Shown here: piece by piece, positions 21,648 through 33,163 of the stretch
How positions within the stretch are numbered: position 1 is the first letter of the stretch
Layout: each line of letters begins with the position of its first letter
Assembly (NCBI GenBank): GCA_036320915.1
Contig: JAXBDG010000008.1
Location: 2,418,001-2,482,000 of the forward strand
DNA length: 64,000 nt
Direction of reading: 5' to 3'
Source of the DNA: Linnemannia elongata
Taxonomy: Eukaryota > Mortierellomycota > Mortierellomycetes > Mortierellales > Mortierellaceae
Translations under genes and position numbers: made by a program
The notes under the pieces: model-generated
What the model was told of the DNA's origin: nothing
Seen by the model: the letters and a program-made list of their open reading frames with translations, nothing else
The model's database searches: none

Positions 21648-24201
21648 GCTCTCTACCTTCTTCTTGGTCTGCTCTCGCGACATGGTGAATGGGTTGATTC
21701 ACTTCAATCATTGGCAGAAGCAGGGGCCATTGGGCCAATTGAGATAGGAATCGTCAATCTCTGAACCGAATGGGGTTCAAAGATAGTGATTTCTATCTGT
21801 CCTACTATATCCATTGACACCCATGGCACTCTCAATTACACTCAGCTCAATCCACTTTGTCCTCTGTTTCTCACTTGCTTGCCTCAATAACTGGACTTGA
21901 TGTCCGTGGTCTACACACCCACCAAAAAGTTCATCTCCACACACACATCCAATGCACACGCATTCATTCCATCTATCCTCAGGGCAAATGAGGCTGTCAA
22001 CTGCAGATCAGCATCATCATCGTCATCCCCTCTCTTTCCTGCTACTACTCTTCCTATCCCTTTCAACACGAAACCAACAACCTTTTCTCAAAAAAGGCGG
22101 CAGATGCATGCTTAGAGGGCATGCCTCGAACCTCTACATCCCTTTCCACAAAAAAAACACAGGGGTTGAATGTGAGAGAAAGATTGAGCGCATGCTGCTC
22201 TGCTGTTGCTTTTGCTGTCTGACCACAAAAGAGGGGAAAGGAGATATACCATATGGTCAAAGCTCGCAGACAACATACTCCCCTCTCAACACCAGGCTTT
22301 GCGTTTTCTTCTCTCCTTTCAACCATCTTTGTTTTCAGTCTACGATTCTCCTCCTTTTCTTTTGATTTGACTCGTTTGCGCTCTAATTTTTTTTTTGTTT
22401 GCTTCCCCTGTCTTTTGCCATGCGACGAACGCTCACGCCAGTCAGGCCAAATGACATGCCATGCTATGCCAGGCTCCCATCCCTTTCTTTCGTCCTCCTC
22501 CTCTCCCTCCATCATTCTCTCTCCCTTTCTCCTTTTTTTATACACGTACTGTCGGCTATCCAACAGGCCAACATTCTCATTCCGGAACATTTCCAAGAAG
22601 AGACACATTTTCGAACTATGCCTGCTACGCTATGTACAAATAGATATCTTGCAGACAAAGTGGTAACTGTAAAAGAGGGTTAGGATCGAGTACCTGTCAA
22701 CAAATGGGAGTTTTCCTCTATCTTACCATTCCGCCTCTTGTCTATTTTGCTTTGGACCTAACTTGGACCATAGGATGGTACATGGGAGGAGACGCTGGTT
22801 TAGGGTTTTCTTTCTCTCTCTTCCCTGTCGCCTGAGAGCCCTTACCCTTTTTTTCTTCCGTCTTTCTGTTTTGGTTCCCGTTTTTGTACACCTTTCCTTC
22901 TACGCTTTTGGTGCGGTTTGCACTCACAGTGTACTCAACCTATGAAGTTGTTTCTTCTTTTTTCGAGTGCCGATCTATGGGTTGTTTGTTTGGTTGAAGG
23001 TGATGGTTGTTGTATGTTGTTTTTTTTTGCATGCGCACCTTGCTTTATTTTTTCAGTATACCTAAATGAGTATGGCACAAACAGAAAAGAAAAAAGGCTT
23101 CCTGGCAATCGTACCCATATCCCATTCATCCTCGTGGCCCCCCTTTCCCTCGTACTTTGCCTCTTCGTTTAACGGACAACTGAGCAAAGAGAGCAGCAAA
23201 CGTCAAAAAAAATGAGCATAATGGCAAATGGCAAACGGATGAGGCAGAGGTCGGGGGTCGTAACAAGAGGAAGAGGAATACAAACAACGCTTATGCCAGG
23301 TCTGTTGTTGTTGTGTGTCAGCCAGTATCCCAACAGGAGAGCTCATGGAGGAAAGGAAAGGGGTGACAAACAGACGGCAGATCTTTGCTCTCCGCTCGAT
23401 TGCTCGTTCGCTCACTCTTTGGCGTTTGTTTTGCAAGCTTGGCCAGCCCTAGCGCACCACACTCATTGACCAGCCATGCAAACATGGTCATGAGCAATCG
23501 AATATTGTGTGCATTCACTCTATCAACAATAAGCAAACAAAAAGCAATTGGTGATGAGCAACCACAATAATGACACGATGGCCATTTACTATGACATACA
23601 ATGACAACCAACCAACAAGGGAAACAAATAATACTAATAATTAAAAAACGACAATGAACAAAGGGAAAAGGGAAAGGGGGAGGGGGATATTTGAGGGTTT
23701 TGCATATGAGAGTTCAGATGTGGCGAACCAAGTAGCTAACGGGGGACTAGAAGGGAAAGGAGGACGGCGAGAAAAGGAGAAGAGAGTTCAATTGGGTATA
23801 TGTGTACCATGATGCACCCATACAGTTGTCATTGAGGATGGGATGCGCCTCTCTCTCTCTCTCTTTCTCTGTCTCCGCAATCCATTCAATGCATGCAACC
23901 AAAAAGGGCTTGCATCGGTGTATCGCCCTATCGTTAAAGTTTTTGTATACCACAATCGTCGTACCAAGCTTTTACTAACTCTTCTGTCTCTCTTTTTCTT
24001 CTTTTCTTCTTTTCTTCCTTCTCTTCCTTCTCTTTTGTTTTGTTTCTTTATCTTCTTTTCTCTCCTTCCCCTCATCCCCACCTTTTCCCTTTCTTCTCTC
24101 CTCCACAGATCATCTCCCTCTCTCCCTCCTGCCACCTTTCCTTCTTTTCTCCACTTCACCCCAACCACTCCATCCATCCCGAAACGACAAGATAAACCAT
24201 A

Positions 24202-25818
24202 ATGACCGTAGCAAGGTTGGCCGTTCAGCCCGCACCTTCTAAAGCCATACGCACCTCCACCTCGTCAACAACCACGACCACCATCACAGCCAACGATTCG
24301 ATCGATCCAAAAGCAACCCTTCGACTCACCTCCTCCCCATCTCCCAACGACAAGGGTAAAGGTTCCCCCACCTCCCTCGCATCCTCAACAGCAACAGCAG
24401 TATCCCAACGACCATCATCCTCCACGGCAGAACAGCAAGAACTGCCGCTCTTCACGCCAATCTGGGATTACGATCGGTTCCCAATTGGTCCCTGTGTCCG
24501 GGAGAACAACCGCTCGTCCCAGGAACACGAAAACCCGTTCCTGATGCTCGAGTATCACCAGCAGAACCATCGCCCTCAGAGCAACGGTCGTCCTAACCCC
24601 AATACTGCTCAGATGATGCGGTCGGGGTCTTCTTCGTCTTCTGCCTCTGCCTCTTCCGCCACATCCTTTCAACAACAAAAGAACTACAGCAAGCAAGGCA
24701 GCAGTCGGAGTAGCAGTAGCAGTAGACATGGGAGCCGAAAGAATCTTCATATCAATGTCCTCGGCAAGTCCTTGTCAAATGGCAATGGCGTCTCCGAGTT
24801 TCTTCCTGGCGCCAGTTTCTCTGCTCCTCCTTCTCCTTCTCTTAATGTCGCCGATCCATCCATCTCGCCAGACCTCCTCCTCTTCTTCCAACCGCCGTTC
24901 AACGGAGGTGGTGACCACCACCATCTTGCCGATCTGGACCAAGAGCCCAATAGCGCAAAGCCAACAACATCAGCAACAGCACCACCAGCAGCACCAGTAC
25001 CCACGAGCAAGTTTGACCTGTACAAGGCTCAAATGGACCGTGTCCGATCCTCACACCGCCTGCACGGACGATCCGCCTCTGCCTCTGTCTCTGTCTCTTC
25101 ATCCTCCCCAACAACAACGGTTAAGGGAGGACTCCCTTTTCCGTCGACTCCTTCGTCGTCGGTCTATTCGCCCCCTAGTACATCATCGCCCACGACTATT
25201 TATACACCCTCTTCCTCATCCTCCGTTGCTGACTCCTTTGTCGCATCCTCAAACACCATCTCCAAAAAGGGACACCACCAGCACACTATTTTCCCGAAAC
25301 TGTTCAAGAAACCCTCCCTTTCGAAATCCTCCCGCATTCGTAATCTACCCACTGCACAGCCCCCAACACCTGCAGCTACAGCCACTCCTTCGATCGCCAA
25401 CAGCAACAACCACAGTCGAGACGGGTCCAGAGCCTCACTCCCCCTCTCCCGTCGTGAATCCCGATCCATTGAACACCCTCAGCTTCAAAGATCCCCCATC
25501 GAGGAACAACAAGACCGCTGGCGCGAAGAATGGCTCCGCCCCTCGGGCGCAATCCATTCCATGTTCCGTGACGGTCCCTCAAAATTCAACTGCCCCCACT
25601 GCGGGGCTATGAAAGTCGTCTCCAACATCCAGTATGTCCCCGGGTTGATGTCGTACCTAGTCGCATTCGGACTGATGTTCTTGACACTTGGCACGTTGAG
25701 CTATTTGCCGTTCCGGAAGGACCATGAGGGGACCAAGGATTGTATCCATTGGTGTCCCGAGTGCGAGCGCAAGGTTGCCCGGTTCAACCGAGCCAACTCT
25801 ACCTGGGAGTGGATCTAA
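24202..25818 (+). CDS. LITAF-domain protein, 538 aa
   Basis: Single exon. The first 450 residues are Ser/Thr/Pro/Gln-rich and look disordered. The C-terminal 75 residues form a LITAF (SIMPLE-like) domain: a CPHCG knuckle, then a hydrophobic membrane-inserting segment (GLMSYLVAFGLMFLTLGTLS), then CPECERKVARF. In animals the two cysteine pairs bind one zinc and the hydrophobic part inserts as a hairpin into the cytosolic face of late endosomes and lysosomes. A similar endosomal location is inferred here. The long disordered N-terminus is unusual against animal LITAF (about 160 aa) but large fungal versions with the domain at the C-terminus are plausible. The start follows a strong CT-rich leader (ACCATAATGACC). 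Confidence 0.85.
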   Translation: MTVARLAVQPAPSKAIRTSTSSTTTTTITANDSIDPKATLRLTSSPSPNDKGKGSPTSLASSTATAVSQRPSSSTAEQQELPLFTPIWDYDRFPIGPCVRENNRSSQEHENPFLMLEYHQQNHRPQSNGRPNPNTAQMMRSGSSSSSASASSATSFQQQKNYSKQGSSRSSSSSRHGSRKNLHINVLGKSLSNGNGVSEFLPGASFSAPPSPSLNVADPSISPDLLLFFQPPFNGGGDHHHLADLDQEPNSAKPTTSATAPPAAPVPTSKFDLYKAQMDRVRSSHRLHGRSASASVSVSSSSPTTTVKGGLPFPSTPSSSVYSPPSTSSPTTIYTPSSSSSVADSFVASSNTISKKGHHQHTIFPKLFKKPSLSKSSRIRNLPTAQPPTPAATATPSIANSNNHSRDGSRASLPLSRRESRSIEHPQLQRSPIEEQQDRWREEWLRPSGAIHSMFRDGPSKFNCPHCGAMKVVSNIQYVPGLMSYLVAFGLMFLTLGTLSYLPFRKDHEGTKDCIHWCPECERKVARFNRANSTWEWI

Positions 25819-26290
25819 ATGTCCTTAACAATTTTTCTTTTTGCTTTTTTTCCTTTTTGCTTTTTTGTTTCGTTTTGCGTTTCGTTTTTTTTGTTATTAC
25901 CTTACAACTATTACCCCCCACCATTTTAATTAGCATAAGCACATCCTTGTTTCGCCTCCCTTTCTTCATTTTGTTTCTTCACTCTGCATCCAAAAAGACA
26001 CATGTCCTCTGTATCATATAGTCATTCTCACATTACTACTCTATCATAGTCCATACCCCATTGCCTCTCATACACCAAAAGAAGCGACACATGTCCTGAA
26101 GTAATAGCATCATAATAAATAAGCCGCCCGAGCCCACCTGAGCTTGGGCCTTCTCTTTTCATCTATCCTCTATTCGTGCCATCCGTCGGTGATCTTTCCT
26201 CTTTCTTTTCCACAACTCTACTCGCCAGCCACCTTTCTCCACCCTCCCTTTCCTCACTCACTCACTCACTCACATTCCATCCTACCAAGA
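25819..26290. other. intergenic, LITAF 3' flank and Mpo1 promoter
   Basis: T-rich after the LITAF stop, then mixed sequence with AATAAATAAG at 26115, which could serve as a polyadenylation signal, and a CT-rich leader with CTCACTCACTCACTCAC before the next ATG. No gene recognised. Confidence 0.5.
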
Positions 26291-27500
26291 ATGTCAAAAC
26301 TCTTCGACATAAAACACCAACTCCTGCAATACGCAACCCACCACAACCACCCGGTCAACGTCGCAATCCACCTAACCTGCATCCCTCTTATCCTTTGGAC
26401 CGCCCTCGTCTTCGCCGCCACCTCCGGGCCCCTCCTCCCTTCCCCTTCCCCAGCCGCTGTGGCATCGGGTGCGACCTTCCCGGTGGTTGTGGATAAGGTG
26501 TTCCAGTTTGCGACGCCGAATTTGGCGTGGGCGGTTATGATGGGCTATGTGGGGTATTATTTTGCGCTTGACAAGGAGACTGCCGTAAGTATCCATCCCT
26601 TCTTACAACTTTGTTCAAGAGCCTTTTTTTTTTTTTCTGACCGCTTGTTTTTTCTTAGTTTTGTAACCTTTGCCTGAATGACGGAGCCATTTAAAGAAGC
26701 GTGTGTGCTTTCCTTTTCAAAGAACACAAGGGCACACACATGGACATACAGCAAAGCGCATCACGCGTTCCTTGCAGTTGTTGTTGTTGTTAATTTTTTT
26801 CTCACACTTACACCCATCTCTCTCTCTCTCTCTTCTTTTTCTTGTTCGCCTACTTTTTTTATCTCCTGTTGGGGCATGCTCTGAAACCAAAACCATGCAC
26901 CTGCTCGCGTCCGTTTGTTGATTTTCCGCGTTCGGATATACGACCGACCTCCCCCCTCACCCATCCGACATCCAAATCATCCGACCCAACTTCGCAACTC
27001 GGACCTTACACCCCCACCCCCCTCTCGACAACACGCCACGCCACCCCTAACAACTCCAACCCATCCCACCCTACTCCTTCCTCCTTCCCCCATACCATAA
27101 CACACACACCCACAGTTCATAAGCGCACCTCTATTCCTAGGCGCTGCAAAATACGCCACGTACTTCTACCAGACCAACCCCTCCGCAGTCCGGATCGCAA
27201 CTTATATCCACATCGCCGCCTGGATCGCCCAATTCATCGGCCACGGGATCTTTGAAAAGCGCGCCCCAAAGTTGACCGAGAACTTGATCCAAGCTCTGGT
27301 CTTGGCACCTTACTTTGTTGTCTGGGAATTATTATTTATGGTCGGTTATAGACCTCAATTGAAACGGGAGTTGGATGTCTTGGTTGATGTGGATGTGAAG
27401 GCTTTTAGGGCTCGGAAGGCAGCTGAGAAGGCTGCGAAGGAGGCTAGGAAGCAGAGTGCGGGTGCGACTATTGCGGCTCTTGTTGAAGAGAAGAAGGAAC

Positions 27501-27505
<5 letters not shown>
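26291..27505 (+). CDS. Mpo1-like 2-hydroxy fatty acid dioxygenase (DUF962), 227 aa
   Basis: Two exons, 26291-26584 and 27116-27505, both phase 0, with a 531-base intron. The DUF962 signature is clear: HHNHPVNVAIHLTCIPLI near residues 16-33, several membrane helices, and FIGHGIFEKRAPKLTENLIQ followed by APYFVVWELLF. Yeast Mpo1 is an ER membrane, iron-dependent dioxygenase that removes one carbon from 2-hydroxy fatty acids in phytosphingosine breakdown; the conserved histidines bind the metal. The C-terminal tail is charged (RARKAAEKAAKEARKQ). The stop codon is the first of nine consecutive in-frame TAG triplets (27503-27529). Confidence 0.9.
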
Positions 27506-27531
<26 letters not shown>

Positions 27532-27602
27532 CCTGTTGTTGTTATTGTTGTTCTTGTTCGTCCTGTTGTTCGGAGGGGCCGCCGTTTCTTTTGTTTCTTA
27601 TG

Positions 27603-27608
27603 AATAAA
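27603..27608 (+). terminator. polyadenylation signal AATAAA
   Basis: Canonical AATAAA about 100 bases after the Mpo1-like stop, the likely 3' end signal of that transcript. Confidence 0.55.
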
Positions 27609-28447
27609 ATCCCGAAATGAACATGAAAAAATGAAGACCCTGCCCTTGCAAAAGGTATTTCCCATATTGTTCAAATCATACCAAATCATTTTGCTGGATG
27701 CCAGATAATTGAGATTGAGATGTTGGTGTGGTGAGGTTTTTATCTTTTTTTTTTTTTGTTGGTCTGTTTGAAATAGCTTGTGAGAAGATACTAAAAAAGA
27801 ATAAAAAAAAAATAAAAAAAACAAGCAAGCAAACGCTATGGAATTGATACGTATCGGAAAGAAAGGCGGCAAACAGCAGCAAAATGTAGTGGCAGCAGCA
27901 GTTGAGAAAAACGAAAAAAAAAAGAGAAAAGGAAAAAGAAAGAAAAGGAGAAAGAAGCGAAGGAGTGACAAACTCGACAGAAAAAGAAAATAAATTAGAA
28001 AAAAAAAAACAAAAAGGAAAGAAACATTAAAAAGAAAAAAAAGGACATGAAAATGAAAATGGGAATGGCGAATACAAGAACGAAAGGGAAAGAAAACAAA
28101 GAAAAGAAAAACAACAAAGTAAAGGAAAGAGAAAAGACAAAGAAAAGACAAGTATAGCAGGCAACAAAGAAAAAACAACAAGAAACATAAAAATGAAAAA
28201 AGAAACAAGAAACAACAAAGATCCTGAGCGTCCTGGAGTCCTGGGTACAACGAACATCCAATGGCTCAACAGATGGAGAGTGAGTTTGATCCTACTCATG
28301 ACGACCGCCAGCTGCTGAAAGGGGTCAGAGAACGGCCACAATCCGACAGGCCCAGGCCTTGTCCAGACAGAGTCCGTGCGAGTCATGCAAGTGCTGTCAG
28401 GTAAGCACTTGGAGATCCGATAACGAAGAACGATAGAGAAAGTTAAG
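27609..28447. other. intergenic, A/G-rich
   Basis: From 27770 to 28220 the + strand is almost entirely A and G with short AAC/AAT breaks. Long antisense frames here are artefacts of this bias. No gene recognised. Confidence 0.5.
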
Positions 28448-28850
28448 CTAGGCAATCTCCATGGGGGTGTCCATTCCGTCAACGACATCGCCCATCGATG
28501 ACCCACTGCCCTCAGACCAATCGCCCTTGCGCCTCTTGGGGTCGGAATGTCCAGAGTGCATGCCACCCGTGGGAATAAACTGTGGATGATGGTGCTGGCC
28601 GCTACCATCCATAGCAGCACCAGCTCCGGCCCATGGATCCTGATGAGGTTGGCCCGACTGGCTGTCAAATCCTACGAACGTTTGGCCGGCCGCAACCGCA
28701 TCCACTGACATGTCTTCCTCCGTCTCGAGTCGTGTCCGCTTGCTCAGCTTTCGTTCCAGGAAATTCACCTGTTGCTGGTGCTGGTGCTGCTGCTGTTGGT
28801 ATTGCAGCTGTGCCTGATGTTGTTGTTCTAGTTGCTGTTGTAGTTGTAAG

Positions 28851-28882
<32 letters not shown>

Positions 28883-28988
28883 TAATTGCTGTTGTTGAAG
28901 GTGCTGGTGCTGTCCCTGCTCTAGTGGCCATGGCTCCTGTGTGGATGCCGAGGGCATGTGCTGGTGTTGGTGGTATGGGTTGGGTATG
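28448..28988 (-). CDS. Gln-rich reading frame, possible alternative C-terminus of PKA
   Basis: The frame from the PKA stop (29029-29027) continues in the same phase without another stop to 28448. It encodes a CAG/CAA-rich Gln tract and then a segment with HPQFIPTGGMHSGHSDPKRR and a Gly/Ser/Asp/Met tail. Codon use looks like real coding sequence. Two readings: an alternative PKA isoform, made by removing a 60-base GT-AG segment (29048-28989) that contains the stop, or by stop readthrough; or a separate small gene starting at ATG 28957. The acceptor CAACAGCAG is acceptable, the donor AG|GTCGCT is weak. Confidence 0.4.
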
Positions 28989-29026
28989 CTGCTGTTGCCT
29001 TGGGTGCCAATCTTTCCGGTATCATA

Positions 29027-32000
29027 TCAAAAGTTCATGAACAGCGACCTGTAAGGGTCGCCCTGGGTAGCGTCGTCGTCCGTCACCTCGGGATACTTTT
29101 CAAAGTTGCCAGTATCGCCTGGATGCACATAAGGTGGTACAATGGGTGCCTTGACAGTCCTGTCCAGCAATCCCTGCCAATCGACTCCTCTAAACCACTT
29201 GTGATTCTTGATATCATCCGACCCGTCCTATTAAAACCGAATAACAACAGTGTTAACAGACCTAGAGTTTTGTCACGGCGAGGAGAAGAAAGACGAATAG
29301 ATAAGATGGGGTACCTTGAGGTTTCCGAGTCGTTTTGTTCGGTCAGCGGTGAGCAGCTTTTTGATGAGATCCTTGGCGGTGGGGTCGATTTGTGCTGGGA
29401 AGTAGATGCGGCCGGCCAGAATCTTTTCGTAGATGCCGAATGGGTTGTCGTCAAAGAACGGTGGGTATCCTGCCAACATCTCAAAGATCAAGATGCCTAA
29501 TGCCCACCAGTCCACAGCCTTTCCGTGTCCTTTTGACTGAATAATCTCGGGTGCAAGATACTCGGGTGTTCCACATAGCGTCCACGTTCTAAGGTAGTAG
29601 GTTTCATTTAAAGGCTGTTAGCGTACTGCAACGCTGCACAATTCGGTTGACGCCATGCAGGTTTAAATAGGTGCTTACCTGTCTGAAACGCGCTTGGCAA
29701 AGCCGAAATCTGTAATTTTGACATGTCCTGCCGAGTCGAGAAGGAGATTCTCTGGCTTGAGATCACGGTAGATGATGTCTCTTGAGTGCAAATATTCAAT
29801 GGCGAGGACGATTTCTGCGGCGTAGAAGCGTGTCATGTCGTTTGTGAACTGTCCTGCCCTTCGCAAGTGTGAAAACAGCTCGCCTCCAATAACGTATTCC
29901 AGCAGCATATACAAGTTGCGATCATCCTGGAATGTCGTAAACCTGTTTATCAAGTACAGCGAAAGGGGAATACGGTGAGTATTGTGTTACTTTGTCTGTT
30001 TTGTTTGTTGCGGAGATTGATACCGCCTCGTTTTGTCGCATTTTACGCTAGCGGGAGAAAAATAAAGAACAGTTTCGGCTGTAACTTACAGGTTGACGAT
30101 GAATGGAAAGTGCACTTGGGACAGGATCTGTTTCTCGGAATTGATGTGCTCAACCTGCTTCAGTCGCACCACTTCTGTCTTCTTCAACACCTTCATGGCA
30201 TAGAATGAGTGGTCATGACGGAACTTTGTGAGATACACTCGTCCAAACGTGCCCGTTCCTATGTGATGACGGGATCAAAGAGAAAACGACAGTAGGAAGG
30301 AAACATTTCGGTTAGTTTTTGTGTCTTTTTTTCGCTGGAAAAGGTACGTGTCAAGTTGTACCGAAACAACTGGATAAGTTTTTTCCTCCGGTTCAACTGT
30401 GTCCAGAGAGACAGGATATAAAAAAGAATGCCCTGTCAACCCAACCACATTGACCATCGCAACCAACAATAATGAAAGACCACATATAGGGATTTCCATG
30501 ATCGGATAACAGACCCTCCTCGCAGAAGAATTAAAAAGGGGGGAAAGACAAAGAGAAAAGAGGTGAGAAAGGAAAAGGCTGCAGCACCTCTGTAGACTGT
30601 GGTCCGGACCCAACAAAAGTCCTTTTTCAATTGAAGAATACCCTTCCCTCCTCCTTCTTTCAAACTACTGCCACTTCCGCCAGGATTGAACAACAATGAA
30701 ACAACGAAGAACGATAAAAATACTGAACAGTTTGGAAAAAATACACTTTGGACAACCCCAACATGCCCCCACTCTATCCAGCCCACTTTTCACGTTGCCA
30801 CAATTTCGCTGGGAGAGTGTCTTATCCACAGCCGCTGACAACGTGTCGTAAGGCAGAACGACCGGACCAGACCAGACCACAAGGGAATCGCCCGATATCG
30901 GTATCTGTCCACAGTTGTGTCGAAAAATCCCATTCTGTTTTGTCGACGCCCTGTGTGCACCCATATGCTGCCTGCCTGCCTGCCTGTCGATCCAAAATTC
31001 AATCCTTGGTCTGGTCTCCCGTGCTCTGTTGTCAATAAGGGAGTGAGGGTTGGGCAAAGAATATAAAACCTCATCAAAAGGGGAAGGGGGCGGAGGGGAA
31101 AGAAGAAGGGAGCGATGACAAGAAGAAGGGGTGCAGTCCGTCGAGTTGGTCTGGGGCCATGAATGTTCCATTGTCCTGTTTGCTATGCCGTGTCCGCCCA
31201 CAATGTTCCCCTTTGTGTTTTGTGTTTTTTGTTGTTGTTTAGTCCTTTGTGCTTGCTCCCGTCCCTTGTCCTTCCTTGCTGTATGTTTCCATGGTTAGGG
31301 TCACTGGTGTGTCCTCTCTGTCGGATTCCCTGGTCATAGAGTGCCCTGTGTCTGGACTGCTCTGGTCAAGGGGGTGTCTGATTGATTGCATTTTCAGGGT
31401 ACATAATTCAAGAGCGAAGGTCTCTTCCATAGGTTCCAACCTCTCCTTGAACCATGCGTCATTAGCCCTCTTCTCGCCTTGCCCCGCCTCGCCTCGTCCT
31501 CGTATTGTATCGTCGATATAATTGAGAACAACGACCGACCAAAAGCGAAAAGTACAAACGAAAAAAAGAGCGAAGAAAAAAAAAAGTCCGCCTGTCTGGT
31601 ATGCTTTTTTCCCTTTTGCCCGCCTTTCATTCATCCAGTCCCGATACTCTTTTTTGCTCCTTAGTGCGTGCACGCACTCTTCGCTTCTCTTTCAAAAAGG
31701 CAAGTAGGAGTGCGAGTAGAAAGTAAACAGAAGTGAAAAACCAAAGTAAAAAAAAGTGTGTCACCCCCCTCCCCCTCTTTTGACCCATGGGTCAAGGTGG
31801 GACAATGGTTCAGAAGGGCTAGACAGGACAACTCAGGAGAAGAGAGAAAGAAGGAAGGAAAGAAGGATGGAAAGGCAGGGTTGTGGTGTCGACCGCGTGC
31901 CCTTGCTCTCTCCCTCCCTCTGTCTCCTGCACAAGGCCTGCGGGGTCCCTGTCCTGAGTCCTGGCTCAACCAATGCTCACCCTCTTCTTTTATTCTTTTA

Positions 32001-33163
32001 TCTCACTTCCTTTTCAGTCAATTCACTCGTCTTCACTCTCTCTCCGTCTTCTGTGCCGAATGTCTGTGTTTGGTCACCTCTTTTTTTTTTTTTTTTTGTC
32101 CTCTCTGCTTTGTCTGCCTGTGTGTCTGTCCAATCTGTCCCTTTTCCTTTATGTCTGTCTGCGAGCGTGCCTTGCTGTTGCTTGCTTTGTTGTTTTTGTT
32201 TTGTTGATAGTTTGCTGTTTGATTGCCAATACTATCCTTTTTTTTTCTCAGATTCCATTGTTGTTATAGTTGTTGTTTGATGCCACTGTTTTCTTTTGTC
32301 TTCTTTTTTGATGCTAAAAACATGGGCGTATAATCCTCTCCAATGCCTGCTCTTTGACTCCCTGTTCTCTGTTCATTGCTGATGTTGCTGCTGTTGTGCT
32401 GCTGCTCCTTGCGTTTCTTTGTATTTGCTCAGCTCCAATGTTTTGTCCTGACGCTCTCATCCCACACCACCACCCCACCACCACCACGACCATGACCAGC
32501 ATTCATTGCTTGGTCTCCAAAGATTTCCTTTCCTCTCTTCAATTGGATGATATTCAGGCACTCTTCTCTCGTTCAAATGTTCCTCTCTTATTCGCTGCTT
32601 AATGGCACCTTTAGACGTGGAATAAAGCACCTTCCGTGAAAAAGGCGAATGATGATTGAGAGTGAAAAAGAAAAAGGCAAAGAAAAGATGATGACCGAAA
32701 TATAAAGGCGCTCTCTTTGCGTGTGATGTCCAATGAATAGATGATGAATAGAACACACAAAGCATGCGTGTGTGTTGGCGATGGAGATGATGATGTGCCA
32801 TCAACCAACCAACAAACAAACAAACAAAAAAAAGTCTCGCCATGAATGCTTACCAAGGGTCTCGAGGAGTTCAAAGTCTGCGAGTCCGTATTGGGGTGTG
32901 GCGTCGTAGCATGGGCTGGCTTTGGGCTCGATGTAGTGGCCCTGGGCGGTGAAGTAACCATCGCCGGAGACGGGATCGTGCGGGTGGGTGGCGGTCTGGA
33001 GACCCATCTGGTGCTGATGTTGAAGTCTGTACTTTTCCTGGAGTCTGAGCTGGTGTTCCTGGTATTGTTCGTTGCGTAGGGCTGCCTGTGCGGCCTCGTC
33101 GTGTGGACTGATGCTGGCCATGGCCATCCCGCCTGGCTCAAAGTTGCCATGTCCGTTGCTCAT
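29027..33163 (-). CDS. cAMP-dependent protein kinase catalytic subunit, 405 aa
   Basis: Five exons: 32854-33163, 30090-30258, 29679-29942, 29315-29588 and 29027-29227, phases consistent. The N-terminal 95 residues are Gln/His-rich. The AGC kinase domain follows: Gly loop [17 protein letters not shown], catalytic YRDLKPEN (Asp220), ITDFGFAKR (Asp238), and activation loop [15 protein letters not shown], with Thr251 the phosphorylated residue by homology. The AGC tail has NFEKYPE and ends in the hydrophobic motif SLFMNF, so it is complete. The [10 protein letters not shown] loop is specific to PKA among AGC kinases. It acts in cytosol and nucleus downstream of cAMP, held inactive by a regulatory subunit. 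Intron 1 is 2595 bases, far longer than the other three (87-147). Confidence 0.95.
30259..32853 (-). other. 2.6-kb first intron of PKA gene
   Basis: No second gene is recognised within it on either strand. It holds GC-rich unique sequence near 30800-31200, CT/T-rich tracts near 32000-32300, and many short frames without domain similarity. An alternative promoter or first exon is possible but not shown. Confidence 0.5.

Larger units (their letters stand above)
16962..24201. other. 7.2-kb gene-poor region
   Basis: No convincing gene, tRNA, snRNA or rRNA found over 7.2 kb. Contents: runs of A or T (17440, 18679, 21255, 21617), a degenerate AACAAAC repeat (19357-19439), a (CT)n microsatellite (21414-21457), and many short open frames of biased composition. 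The only multi-exon possibility I could assemble is 17539-18096. There ATGGCTACAGATCAG opens a 61-codon frame that could splice (donor GTACGC, acceptor CCCAG at 17871-17875) into a 72-codon frame. It lacks any recognisable domain. The last 400 bases before 24202 are CT-rich and serve as leader of the next gene. Confidence 0.45.

Noticed and set aside
22063..22683. Overlapping frames of up to 181 codons on both strands in the gene-poor region
   Set aside because: Purine/pyrimidine bias keeps opposite-strand frames open together; no domains or splice logic support them.
27468..28250. A 260-codon Phe/Leu/Ser-rich minus-strand frame
   Set aside because: It is the complement of an A/G-rich tract next to the Mpo1-like gene, with extreme residue bias and no helix pattern typical of a membrane protein family.
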